A stretch of DNA of 64,000 nucleotides from positions 1 to 64,000 of the forward strand of contig CAYMHU010000005.1 of the NCBI GenBank assembly GCA_964390335.1, in the 5' to 3' direction. How positions within the stretch are numbered: position 1 is the stretch's first letter; each line of letters begins with the position of its first letter. The translations under genes and the position numbers were made by a program. Positions 25,032-33,222 of the stretch are shown one piece after another. This DNA is from Granulosicoccus sp964390335 (GTDB taxonomy: Bacteria > Pseudomonadota > Gammaproteobacteria > Granulosicoccales > Granulosicoccaceae). The notes beneath the pieces are model-generated. The model saw nothing but the letters and a program-made list of their open reading frames with translations. It made no database searches and was not told the origin of the DNA.

Positions 25032-25769
25032 ATGAACGATGTCATCAAATTATTGCAATCTCACCGCTCGATAAGAAAGTTTTCGCAAGACCCTATCGAT
25101 CAGGAAGTCATCAATTCAATTATTGCCAGCGGTCAGGCGGCGGCCACATCAAGTAACGTGCAGGCCACAACCGTTGTCCAAGTCAATGACATGGCAGCGC
25201 GTGAAAAACTGGTAGAGCTCAGCGGTGGGCAAAAATACGTGGCAACCGCCAGTAACTTTTTTGTGTTTTGTGCCGACTTGAATCGTGCCGCACAAGCCTG
25301 TGCGTTGCGCGGTGGCGAGTTCTCAACCGGCATGACTGAGCACTTTATTATTGCAACCGTCGATGTGGCACTGTTTGCACAAAACTGTGCAACTGCCGCG
25401 GAATCGTTGGGTTATGGAATTTGTTACATTGGCGGGCTGCGTAACAACCCTCAAGAAGTGTCTGACATTGTTGGGTTGCCAGATAATGTGTATCCCGTGT
25501 TTGGATTTTGCATTGGCCATCCGGAGCAAGACCCGGAAATTAAACCGCGGCATCCGTTACCAACAGTACTCATGCAAGATCAATACGATGGTGATGCTAT
25601 TGCCACGGGCATCAGCGAATACGATGACACATTAAGAGCGTATTATCGTTCACGTACTGGGGGTAAAAAAGACAGCTCCTGGAGTGAGGAAATGAAGGCC
25701 CTGGTTGGTAAAGAATCGCGACCACACATGAAGGGCTTTCTTGCATCTAAAGGGTTTACCATGCGCTAA
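25032..25769 (+). CDS. NADPH-dependent nitroreductase/flavin reductase (NfsA type)
   Basis: 245 residues. SHRSIRKFSQDPID at the start gives the FMN-contacting RSIRKF; ASGQAAATSSNVQATTVV and ESLGYGICYIGGLRNNPQEV with PVFGFCIGHP follow the NfsA/Frp layout. The C-terminal EMKALVGKESRPHMKGFLASKGF is also typical. NfsA enzymes reduce nitro compounds, quinones or free flavin with NADPH. It stands alone, with about 85 bp before the next gene. Confidence 0.85.
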   Translation: MNDVIKLLQSHRSIRKFSQDPIDQEVINSIIASGQAAATSSNVQATTVVQVNDMAAREKLVELSGGQKYVATASNFFVFCADLNRAAQACALRGGEFSTGMTEHFIIATVDVALFAQNCATAAESLGYGICYIGGLRNNPQEVSDIVGLPDNVYPVFGFCIGHPEQDPEIKPRHPLPTVLMQDQYDGDAIATGISEYDDTLRAYYRSRTGGKKDSSWSEEMKALVGKESRPHMKGFLASKGFTMR

Positions 25770-25853
25770 GGCGCGGTGATTGGAGTAATCATTTGCTAGC
25801 AATCGACATATCAACTGTCTTATACGCTGGCAAATTTTGGGGAGAGAACAGCA

Positions 25854-26615
25854 GTGTCAATGCAAGTACAATCCATCAACAATGTCAGTGACGAAGAGTG
25901 GGCACTGCGAGTCGATCTCGCAGCCGCGTTTCGTTTAGCGGTTAAATTTGATTGGCACGAATCGATTGCCAATCACTTCAGTGCGGCGGTGTCTGCCGAT
26001 GGTAAGCAATTTTTGCTAAACCCAAAATGGAAGCACTTCTCACTGGTTAAAGCCAGCGATTTACTGCTGCTGAATGCAGACGACCCCGATGTGATGAACC
26101 GTGAGAACGCGCCCGAACCAACAGCCTGGTGTATTCACGGCGCTGTACACGCGCAGGTACCACATGCCAAAGTACTGTTGCACTGCCACCCTCCGTACGC
26201 AACGGCATTGTCTACATTGAAAGATCCCACCATCAAACCCATAGACCAAAACACCGCTCGGTTCTTTAATCGTGTGGCGGTTGATTTACACTTTGGTGGT
26301 ATCGCCGACGATGACGAGGAAGGCAAGCGCATTGCCAGTGCGTTTGGCAATTCGTCCGTGATGATGATGGGCAATCATGGAGTGTCTTGTGCTGCAGAAA
26401 CAGTCGCTGAGGCATTTGAGCACTTGTATTATCTTGAGCGTGCAGCCAAAACCATGATGTTGGCGTATTCAACCGGTCAGCCGCTCAGCGTCATGGACTC
26501 CAAGCTTGCTGAAGAAACAGCCTGTGCGTGGGAGAAATACAGCGATTCAGCGTTTGCGCATTTTGAGCAGCTAAAAACGATTCTGGATCAAACTGACGAT
26601 AGTTATCGCCATTAG
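25854..26615 (+). CDS. Class II aldolase/adducin-family protein
   Basis: 253 residues. Zn-binding histidines in LLHCHPPYATAL and the downstream GNHGVSC/ALEH-type region identify the fold. Such proteins act as sugar-phosphate aldolases, epimerases or decarboxylases, but many stand-alone members have no known substrate. GGGGAG about 10 bases before GTG 25854 supports that start; ATG 25860 is the alternative. Convergent with the MttB-like gene, nine bases between their stops. Confidence 0.82.
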   Translation: MSMQVQSINNVSDEEWALRVDLAAAFRLAVKFDWHESIANHFSAAVSADGKQFLLNPKWKHFSLVKASDLLLLNADDPDVMNRENAPEPTAWCIHGAVHAQVPHAKVLLHCHPPYATALSTLKDPTIKPIDQNTARFFNRVAVDLHFGGIADDDEEGKRIASAFGNSSVMMMGNHGVSCAAETVAEAFEHLYYLERAAKTMMLAYSTGQPLSVMDSKLAEETACAWEKYSDSAFAHFEQLKTILDQTDDSYRH

Positions 26616-26624
26616 ATACAGGCA

Positions 26625-28196
26625 TTAATTATCGCTGCCCGCCGGCCGCATTTTCTCGCGTGGTAGCAGCACGTTTGCATTTGCTCTGATATGCGCATCG
26701 CTGGCTTCATTGATGTGGCTAGGGTAGTGCGTACTCAGCAGTTCATCTACTTTGGCGCGTGCGGTTTCCATTAGTACCGGTTTACCTTTTTCAGCCCATT
26801 CTTTCGGACTCAGGCGGTCGGCCACTTCAGGGTAGATGTATTCTTTTTGCATTAAGCCAAAGGTTTGTTCGTGCCCAAGGTAATGGCTGGGTCCGTCAAT
26901 GCACACATCGCGCATGGCTTGTAACGATAAGGTTTCATCGTTCACCTCGATGCCGCGCACAGTTCGGTTTATTGCGCCAAGCATATCGTTATCGATAACG
27001 AAGCTCTCATAACAGCAACCCAATAGTGACGCGTGCATACCGGCCGATTCATAAATTAAATTCGCACCGGAGTGCGCAGCCAGTGTATTGGTGTAGGCTT
27101 TTTCAAAACCAGATTGAGCATCGGGGAATTTAGCATCGGCCATGCCGGCTGCAATACCGGTAGGTAGGCCATAATAGCGACCCATTTGCCCGCAGGCTGC
27201 CATTAACACGGCTTGCTCACCACTACCGCCACTCATGGCTCCGGTGCGTAAGTCGGATACGAACGGCCAAGTGCCGAAAATAGCCGGGTGCTTGGGTACC
27301 ATTAAATTAACCCAGACCAAACCTGCTAACACTTCTGCCACTTCTTGCACCACCGCACCGGCTAGCGCAGCGGGGCTGGTTGCGCCTGCTTGACCTGCAG
27401 CCAGCAGTAATACCGGCATACCGGCGTGCACGGCAGATTCCAGGCAGTAACAAGAATCTTCGGCAAAGCGCATGGGTGGTACCACAAAGCAATTTGACAT
27501 ACTGACAAACGGACGTTTGCGCCATTGAGCTTCACCGCCAGCTATGTGATGCAGCATGGCGAGGGTTTTATCGAAGTGTTCCGGTGCTACCCAACTCGAT
27601 CCAACATGTTTAGTGGTGCCTGAGATGGCCGCATAGCATGTGTTGAAATCCATATCCAAGGGGTCAGCTACATCCCGAGGTACGAGGCAACGTTGGAAAT
27701 AGTGAATGTTGTCGAGCTTGTCGACCATTCTGGCAATGTTATACAGATCTTCCAACGTGGATTCACGGTACTCATTGGTTTCGACGTCGGCTATGTGCAC
27801 AGCAGCACCGGCGGTACCAAAATACACACGCTTATCACCCACCTCAATGTCGTGCTTTGGGTCCTGACCGTATAGCACCACATTCTTGGCGCAGTTCGCC
27901 AAGGTGTCCTCTACCAATGCACGTGGGAAATACAAACGTCCGTCTTTATAGCGTCCTCCGGCGTTGATCACCGTTTCAACGCACGAAGGTATGGCTTGTG
28001 CCAATCCAATGGTTTCCAACGCATCCATAACCGCGTTATTAACCTTATCCATATCGGCATCGGCAAGCGGATTAAACCTGCCACCTGACATACCTGGCCT
28101 AACAGCGCGATCTTCATCGGCAATGGGGGCGGCTCGTAATGCTCGTTTCGCAGCGCGAGCGCCGCGGCGGGATTGGCCTTTGGACAACTCAGTCAT
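26625..28196 (-). CDS. MttB-superfamily methyltransferase without pyrrolysine
   Basis: About 523 residues from ATG 28196 (GGAG ten bases upstream). Trimethylamine-methyltransferase family TIM barrel: LEDLYNIARMVDKLDNIHYFQ, TTKHVGSSWVAP, VLLLAAGQAGATSPAALAGAVVQEVAE, VPKHPAIFGTWPFVSDLRTGAMSGGSGEQAVL, and the C-terminal CIDGPSHYLGHEQTFGLMQKEYIYPEV. No internal amber codon, so it belongs to the non-pyrrolysine group whose characterised members demethylate glycine betaine and related quaternary amines to a corrinoid protein. No cognate MttC-like corrinoid protein is in the window; MetH at 33223 is the only cobalamin domain seen. A betaine-type transporter is encoded at 39424-42498. Confidence 0.82.
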   Translation of the reverse strand: MTELSKGQSRRGARAAKRALRAAPIADEDRAVRPGMSGGRFNPLADADMDKVNNAVMDALETIGLAQAIPSCVETVINAGGRYKDGRLYFPRALVEDTLANCAKNVVLYGQDPKHDIEVGDKRVYFGTAGAAVHIADVETNEYRESTLEDLYNIARMVDKLDNIHYFQRCLVPRDVADPLDMDFNTCYAAISGTTKHVGSSWVAPEHFDKTLAMLHHIAGGEAQWRKRPFVSMSNCFVVPPMRFAEDSCYCLESAVHAGMPVLLLAAGQAGATSPAALAGAVVQEVAEVLAGLVWVNLMVPKHPAIFGTWPFVSDLRTGAMSGGSGEQAVLMAACGQMGRYYGLPTGIAAGMADAKFPDAQSGFEKAYTNTLAAHSGANLIYESAGMHASLLGCCYESFVIDNDMLGAINRTVRGIEVNDETLSLQAMRDVCIDGPSHYLGHEQTFGLMQKEYIYPEVADRLSPKEWAEKGKPVLMETARAKVDELLSTHYPSHINEASDAHIRANANVLLPREKMRPAGSDN

Positions 28197-28406
28197 GTAT
28201 TTGTTACTCCACAACGTGGCTGGTTTATATTGCTGTAGTGTGCCACGAGCTTGCAGTGGATATAGTCCGTAAAGATGCCGAAAAACGACTCATTCGAGAA
28301 CAGTTTGAACGGTCCGGATTTTTGCCTGATTGTTGCTAAGATATTGAGAGTAGGCCGTATTATTGAATTGGGTATTATGGTTGCTCGTTTCTTAGACAGG
28401 TAGGCT

Positions 28407-28763
28407 ATGGCACTTCCACTTATACCGCTGTTAAAGCTCATCGCGCTTGGTTCGCTGAAGCTGATTTTTTTGTTGTTTGGCGCCGTGTTCTTTCCCGTCT
28501 TTGCATTGCGCTTTATTTTAGGTGGCGCCACCGGCATGTTGTTGCCCGCACTGGATTGGCTGGAAGCACATGATCGACTTGACCCTGATAGACACAAAGC
28601 CATTGTTGAAGACTTAGATGCCATGAAAAGTATCAGCTTTACGCGCTCGGAAGCACGGCATTTGTTGTGGAATCTAATAAAGAAGATGATGGTGAACATG
28701 GTCGCAACGGTAAAAGACTATGCTGCGACCACTGCATCGCTGTTTGGCAGGATGTTCAAGTAA
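28407..28763 (+). CDS. Small membrane-associated protein of unknown function
   Basis: 118 residues; the first ~50 are hydrophobic (IALGSLKLIFLLFGAVFFPVFALRFILGG), then an acidic/basic helical segment LEAHDRLDPDRHKAIVEDLDAM. No family recognised. Its stop is immediately followed by the GTG of the next membrane protein, so they are co-translated. Confidence 0.6.
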   Translation: MALPLIPLLKLIALGSLKLIFLLFGAVFFPVFALRFILGGATGMLLPALDWLEAHDRLDPDRHKAIVEDLDAMKSISFTRSEARHLLWNLIKKMMVNMVATVKDYAATTASLFGRMFK

Positions 28764-29303
28764 GTGGCCCGAGCTGCCTTATTTATTGTTGCAGTTCTTG
28801 TTGTTTATTTTGGCGGCTTTGTGTATGACGAAGTGGGCCCTTTGGTGTATGCGGTTGTACTGACTATCATTGCATCGATGCCGTTGCTACTGAAAATGTC
28901 TTTTTGGAAGAAGATTATTTTTCTTGTGCCGTTGTTGGTCTTGCGGGTTATTGGCAAAATTCTTTTAACCGTATTCGGCAAAAATGCGATTTCGCGTTTA
29001 ATGCAGAAGTATGGGTTGCTAGAGGTTCGGTTTAATCAAACTGTTGCCGGACTAACTGCTAATCGAGATAAAGCCATCGCAAGATGGCGCACCATGAGCT
29101 CGCATTCGCGTGCGTATATCATTTTAATCTTTTTGCCTGTGGGGATATTTTTGTTGTTGCTGGCGATTGTGATCAGAATTATTCGCTTAAAGTTTCTGCA
29201 ATTTATTGTTGAGAAGATAATGCAGAAGTATTTTATGAAGATAAGTACGAAGACTCGACAGAAGGGACAAGAAGGGAAGTCGATGGATTCTTCTGCAGAT
29301 TGA
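28764..29303 (+). CDS. Membrane protein of unknown function
   Basis: 179 residues from GTG directly after the preceding stop; AGGA of the previous gene's end serves as ribosome-binding site. About four hydrophobic segments (ALFIVAVLVVYFGGF, PLVYAVVLTIIASMPLL, IIFLVPLLVLRVIGKILL, AYIILIFLPVGIFLLLLAIVI) and a basic C-terminal tail. I do not recognise it. It pairs with 28407-28763, perhaps forming one membrane complex (inference). Confidence 0.6.
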   Translation: MARAALFIVAVLVVYFGGFVYDEVGPLVYAVVLTIIASMPLLLKMSFWKKIIFLVPLLVLRVIGKILLTVFGKNAISRLMQKYGLLEVRFNQTVAGLTANRDKAIARWRTMSSHSRAYIILIFLPVGIFLLLLAIVIRIIRLKFLQFIVEKIMQKYFMKISTKTRQKGQEGKSMDSSAD

Positions 29304-29471
29304 TTGCCGCATAAACTAACCTAGCAGAACGGAACAAGAAGCATGGTTGAACAACTCGTTTTGGAGGTTAACCAAAGTCTTTGTGAATGCCGATGCCGTT
29401 CAAGGTCTGTCAAGTGAAGTACCCTTTGAAAACAATATTCCGATGGATGCAGTGATCCATAGTTCGTTGAC
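29304..29471. other. Spacer with a possible coding relic
   Basis: Between the membrane-protein pair and nnr. An open frame without a start codon, 29320-29470 on the plus strand, reads EQEAWLNNSFWRLTKVF then NADAVQGLSSEVPFENN and stops at TAA. It could be the tail of a lost gene, but I recognise no family. Confidence 0.3.
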
Positions 29472-31221
29472 TCAAGGCTGCATGGTATAAAGATCAGTTA
29501 GAATATCGGGATAAACAGCAGGCAAGTCACCTGCAATTAATCCAGGTCCCAAACGCTGTGAAGCTTCACTGTGCTTCCAAACTGCAGCTGCAACCAGCAT
29601 CAGAGTCTCGTCGGAAGATACTGTCAGATTATTCCTGTACTCTTCCAATGGATTGTTGCGCCCCTGCATCAAGATACTGGCGATAGTGCCAGCGAGAACA
29701 TCACCACTGCCTGCAGTGGCAAGCCATGGTTGGCCGTGCACGCTAAGTACAGACTCGCCTGTTGGTGATGCAATAACAGTATCCGCGCCTTTGTGCACAA
29801 CGTAGGCGCCGCTAGCGGCAGCCAGCGCTAATGTACGTGTTAGTTTCGTCTCGTTAGCATCTGTATGTGAATCAAGCCCACAGCTTAAAGCCAGTTTGTT
29901 GAATTCACCCTCATGCGGTGTAAGCACAACAGTCGCGTTACTTGCATTTATCGAAGCTAAAAGTGATTTGGTATCTGGCTCTGTTGAGTCGGTAAAGCTC
30001 ATCAGCGCATCTGCATCCAGAACCACTGTGTTGCAGTGTTTGAGCGCCGTGACTACAAATTGCTTACACTTTTCACCAACCCCAAAGCCCGGGCCAATCA
30101 CGATCGATTTAAGCCTTTTATCTTCAAATAATTGTTCCAGTTCGGTTACTGAGTCCACAGCTTGTAGCATGATCTCTGTGCAGTGTGCTGCGAGTATGTC
30201 CATTGCATCGGTTGGGGAAACTAGTGTAACCAAACCAGCCCCGGCGCGAAGCGCGGCAATCGCAGACAGACGTGCGGCACCGGTGGAATACCGAGTCCCG
30301 CTCGCAATCAGTAAATGACCACGTTGATATTTATGGGTAGTGTCATTTCGTATTGGAAACAGTGTTTGCCAATACTGCGGTGTGTTTTCGTGTATCTGTG
30401 GTTGGATGTCTTCAAGCACTGAATTAGGGATGGCAATATCGGCAATAGTCAGTTCCCCGCAGTAAGCCCTACCGGGGTATAAGAAATGAGCCGGCTTAGG
30501 TCGAAAGAAGCTGATTGTGTAGTCTGCTTTAATAGCGCATAAGTGAGGTGTGCCTTTGGCATTTTCCGTAAGGTGACTGTTTCCCGAATCGCCGTTTATG
30601 CCACTTGGTAAATCAATACTGAGGATGGACACTCGATCAGTAAATTCATCCGTTTGTCGTAGCGCATTAATTGATTCAATTAGACTAGCTACAGACCCTT
30701 GTATAGACCGCGTTAACCCAGCGCCAAATATTGCATCGATAATCAAGACCTGACCCCATTGTTCAAAGACCTGACCCCANNNNNNNNNNNNNNNNNNNNN
30801 NNNNNNNNNNNNNNNNNNNNNNNNNNNNNNNNNNNNNNNNNNNNNNNNNNNNNNNNNNNNNNNNNNNNNNNNNNNNNNNACCGGCTTTGGTGAATGCATC
30901 AAATGCTTTGCCAGCGTCCCCAGTTAGTGCATCAGTATCGTTTTGCTCACCGCAGAAAATGGTTTTTACATGATAACCATGCTGAGTAAGTATTTGAGCT
31001 GCAAGTAATCCGTCACCGCCGTTGTTGCCTTTACCACACAGTAATAATACGTACGGCTTGCGATTGCTCAACAATACTAGTGTTTGAACAAAATCTGCAA
31101 CTGCTGTGGCAGCGTGCTGCATAAGGCAATAACTTGATTTGACGTGCTGCAATGCCAGCTCGTCGGCTTGGTACATTTCGGCAACGCTTAACACCGATGT
31201 CCTGTACTGATCGGATTTCAT
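29472..31221 (-). CDS. nnr: Bifunctional NAD(P)HX epimerase/dehydratase (interrupted by repeat and assembly gap)
   Basis: Repairs hydrated NAD(P)H. N-terminal epimerase domain (YjeF_N): SVAEMYQADELAL and LLLCGKGNNGGDGLLAAQIL before the gap; after it LIIDAIFGAGLTRSIQG and SIDLPSGINGDSG complete it. C-terminal ADP-dependent dehydratase domain: YQRGHLLIASGTRYSTGAARLSAIAALRAGAGLVTL, VIGPGFGVGEKCK, VVLTPHEGEF and LATAGSGDVLAGTIAS. The gap 30780-30879 falls where about 25-30 residues linking two epimerase strands would be. Next to the gap a 14-bp sequence TGGGGTCAGGTCTT is repeated at 21-bp period and reads WGQVFEQWGQVL in frame. With 100 Ns the frames do not match; they match if the true gap is a multiple of 3. 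Confidence 0.85.
30745..30779 (-). repeat. 21-bp-period repeat (TGGGGTCAGGTCTT) in nnr, next to the gap
   Basis: On the minus strand TGGGGTCAGGTCTT occurs at 30779-30766 and again at 30758-30745, separated by TGAACAA, so the period is 21 bp (7 codons, WGQVFEQ). The N run begins immediately upstream, suggesting further copies that broke the assembly. This residue string is foreign to the YjeF_N family at this place, where an acidic variable loop precedes LIIDAIFG. Confidence 0.75.
30780..30879. other. Assembly gap (100 N) inside nnr
   Basis: Exactly 100 Ns, a placeholder bordered on one side by the 21-bp repeat. Codon phase on both sides requires a true length divisible by 3 if nnr is intact. 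Confidence 0.99.
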
Positions 31222-31283
31222 GTTTGCATATTACATCCAGTTATCTGGATGAGTTTACATTCTGAATGCTTTTTAAGGGGATT

Positions 31284-31946
31284 TCAGGATGCCAAGCGTT
31301 GCAAAATATCCGGGCTTTTGTCCAGTAACAGCGTGTACTTAACACCGTGTGATTGCTCTGGCTCTAACGTTACCAGCATGCCAGCTTGTTCTGCCAATGA
31401 TTGCATGGCAGGGTTATGCTCGTTGGCATGACAGAACAGCACTTTAATTCCGTGATCTTTCGCGTGCTTCACGAGCACCCGGAAAAGCTGCACAGGTAAT
31501 GTCGTTGTCATGAGTGATTGCTCTATGGACATGTGGAACTCATGGCTATAAAGCTTTCTGTGTTTACCGTAGATCGCCAGTCCGACACGCTTGCTATGTT
31601 CAGGCTCACCGTCATTGACTTTTGTGACAACAAAGCCGCTGGAACGCACATCATCTATGTCATAGATGCCATGTAAGTTAAGCGCTTCCACGTTGGGTTT
31701 CAATCCAAAATTCACACTTGTTGGAGTGGCATCAGGAATGTTTTCGCAGTAGGTTAAGTTTCTGTCAAAATCTTCTGCGGCAACGGGACGAATGATGTAG
31801 GTATCTCCGGCGCTTGTGATGGTTTTCAAGTAGCTATTGTTTGCAGTCACGTTTACACCTCGATTACTGGAGTGTTGTAAACAGACTAGCTTGCCCATTG
31901 AGTCTTTATTTTGATCAGTATCAATCGAAACTAGCTTTGTAGTCAC
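31284..31946 (-). CDS. GNAT-like acetyltransferase domain protein
   Basis: 220 residues from GTG 31946. YIIRPVAAEDFDRNLTYCENI at the beginning, SKRVGLAIYGKHRKLYSHEFHMSI in the middle, then VQLFRVLVKHAKDHGIKVLFCHANEHNPAMQSLAEQAGMLVTLEPE, which has the helix-strand-helix of the C-terminal half of GNAT folds (N-P-A-M-x-x-L-A-E-x-A-G-M). The CoA-binding Q/RxxGxG/A loop is not clear, so activity is uncertain. Start is divergent from the DUF985 gene by 25 bp. Confidence 0.6.
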   Translation of the reverse strand: MTTKLVSIDTDQNKDSMGKLVCLQHSSNRGVNVTANNSYLKTITSAGDTYIIRPVAAEDFDRNLTYCENIPDATPTSVNFGLKPNVEALNLHGIYDIDDVRSSGFVVTKVNDGEPEHSKRVGLAIYGKHRKLYSHEFHMSIEQSLMTTTLPVQLFRVLVKHAKDHGIKVLFCHANEHNPAMQSLAEQAGMLVTLEPEQSHGVKYTLLLDKSPDILQRLAS

Positions 31947-31971
31947 TCATGTAGAATATGCCTGAACGGTA

Positions 31972-32400
31972 ATGCTGGACTGGATTGTGACCCCGAAACA
32001 AATTATTCAATCGTTGAATCTACAGCCACATCCTGAAGGTGGCTGGTATGCAGAAACATGGCGCGATTCAACACAGTCTCCTCGCGCCTCGGGCACAGCT
32101 ATTTACTTTTTATTGGAGGCGCATCAACAAAGTCATTGGCACCGGGTTGATGCAGCTGAAATCTGGCATTGGTATGCCGGTTCTGCCATGGAGTTGCATG
32201 TAGCAGATGAACAGGGGCAACAGGTATTGTTGCTGGGACCAGACATCGCCAACAACCAACGACCTCAATTGATTGTGCCGAAAGATGCTTGGCAGAAATC
32301 CATACCGGTCAATGGCTGGGTACTAGTGGGGTGTACTGTAAGCCCGGGTTTTGAGTTTACAGGCTTTGAGCTGGCACCCGATAACTGGGAACCAGCATAA
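31972..32400 (+). CDS. DUF985 cupin-domain protein
   Basis: 142 residues. Family motifs: LQPHPEGGWYAETWRD at the start, GTAIYFLLEAHQQSHWHRVDAAEIWHWYAGSAMELHV with cupin histidines and glutamate, LGPDI, and the closing LVGCTVSPGFEFTGFELAP. Single-domain cupin that binds a metal or a sugar-like ligand; members have no established reaction in bacteria. Convergent with cbiX, 8 bp apart. Confidence 0.88.
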   Translation: MLDWIVTPKQIIQSLNLQPHPEGGWYAETWRDSTQSPRASGTAIYFLLEAHQQSHWHRVDAAEIWHWYAGSAMELHVADEQGQQVLLLGPDIANNQRPQLIVPKDAWQKSIPVNGWVLVGCTVSPGFEFTGFELAPDNWEPA

Positions 32401-32408
32401 ACTCGTTT

Positions 32409-32954
32409 TTAAATCTGCAGTCCACTGTCCGGCTTCACGCTAACGGTTCCGGTTGCCTTATCCAATACAAACGGGCATGTGCTGCACTGTATCCGTTTAT
32501 CCGTTGCTGGCGTATCCTTCAGTCTTGGATCAGCTTCCCCACTGGCAAGTGTTGGTTGATCATTCGCATCCAGTCGCTTTTTAAGTAAATCCAGCAGCAA
32601 GTCATCAATACCAAGCGGTTCGGCGATTTGATACGTGGTGCCTGCAAACTTTGCCGCAGCCTGACTGGTCAAACTGGGGATATCACGAACCCAGTGTTTG
32701 CCCTTAGCAAGAAAGAGCGGCAGCACAATAATATGCTTGGCACCTCTGTTAACGCAGGCTGTGTATGCGGTTTCGATATCGGGCATAGCCAATTCCATAT
32801 GGGCGGGCTCAACGATACTGCAGTCTTTAGCAAAGCGAGCGGCGAAACGATCGGCAACATCTTTGAGGCTATCGTTTGATTGCGCCCGTCGACTCCCGTG
32901 ATCACAAATGATGATGCCGGTAGTGGCCGTATCGGAGGTGACACCCATGTTCAT
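32409..32954 (-). CDS. cbiX: CbiX/SirB-type sirohydrochlorin chelatase-like protein
   Basis: 181 residues. GIIICDHGSRRAQSNDSLKDVADRF gives the first chelatase histidine (DHGSR) and VEPAHMELAMPDIETAYTACVNRGAKHIIVLPLFLAKGKHWVRDIP the second metal-binding region. CbiX inserts cobalt into sirohydrochlorin for B12; SirB inserts iron for siroheme. Both would matter here (MetH is next to it; nirB needs siroheme). A ~50-residue C-terminal extension ends with ATDKRIQCSTCPFVLDKATG, with a CxxC that might bind an Fe-S cluster or metal. AGGGA stands 7 bases before ATG 32954. Confidence 0.8.
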   Translation of the reverse strand: MNMGVTSDTATTGIIICDHGSRRAQSNDSLKDVADRFAARFAKDCSIVEPAHMELAMPDIETAYTACVNRGAKHIIVLPLFLAKGKHWVRDIPSLTSQAAAKFAGTTYQIAEPLGIDDLLLDLLKKRLDANDQPTLASGEADPRLKDTPATDKRIQCSTCPFVLDKATGTVSVKPDSGLQI

Positions 32955-33222
32955 ATCAAATCCCTATTAGCAGTTTATGTTCAATTCAATGCTTATTACG
33001 AGCAGTATGGCGTATCCGATGGCTGTGGATTAGCGCGTTTTCGTTCAACGCAGCAATTATAGAATCGAATGGGTGGCCGAGTGTGGCTCTGGCCCGATTT
33101 AGTATCTGTGGTTGTCTCTAACCTTTTGAAATATATCGACATATTCACAAATTCGTAAATATAAAGATATCTTTATATGTGCATGTTATTATAATTAGTC
33201 CGAAGTCACCAGCTAGTCAGTA
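32955..33222. other. Intergenic region between cbiX and metH
   Basis: 268 bp holding both start regions of divergent cbiX and metH. No cobalamin-riboswitch conserved box was found by eye. The palindrome 33159-33178 is the only conspicuous element. The half near metH is AT-rich. Confidence 0.6.
33159..33178. promoter_or_regulatory. Perfect 20-bp palindrome upstream of metH
   Basis: ATATAAAGATATCTTTATAT is self-complementary over 20 bp and ends 44 bp before the metH ATG, a promoter-proximal place. Perfect AT-rich palindromes of this type are usual operators of ArsR-family repressors. SahR, an S-adenosylhomocysteine-responsive ArsR protein, controls metH in many proteobacteria, so this is a candidate SahR site (from memory of the family, not verified). 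Confidence 0.6.

Noticed and set aside
26625..28196. Pyrrolysine (amber) MttB
   Set aside because: The frame is open from start to stop without an internal TAG; pyrrolysine genes are not in the window.
32955..33222. Cobalamin riboswitch before metH
   Set aside because: No conserved B12 box or comparable folded leader was found by eye; the AT-rich palindrome explains regulation better.
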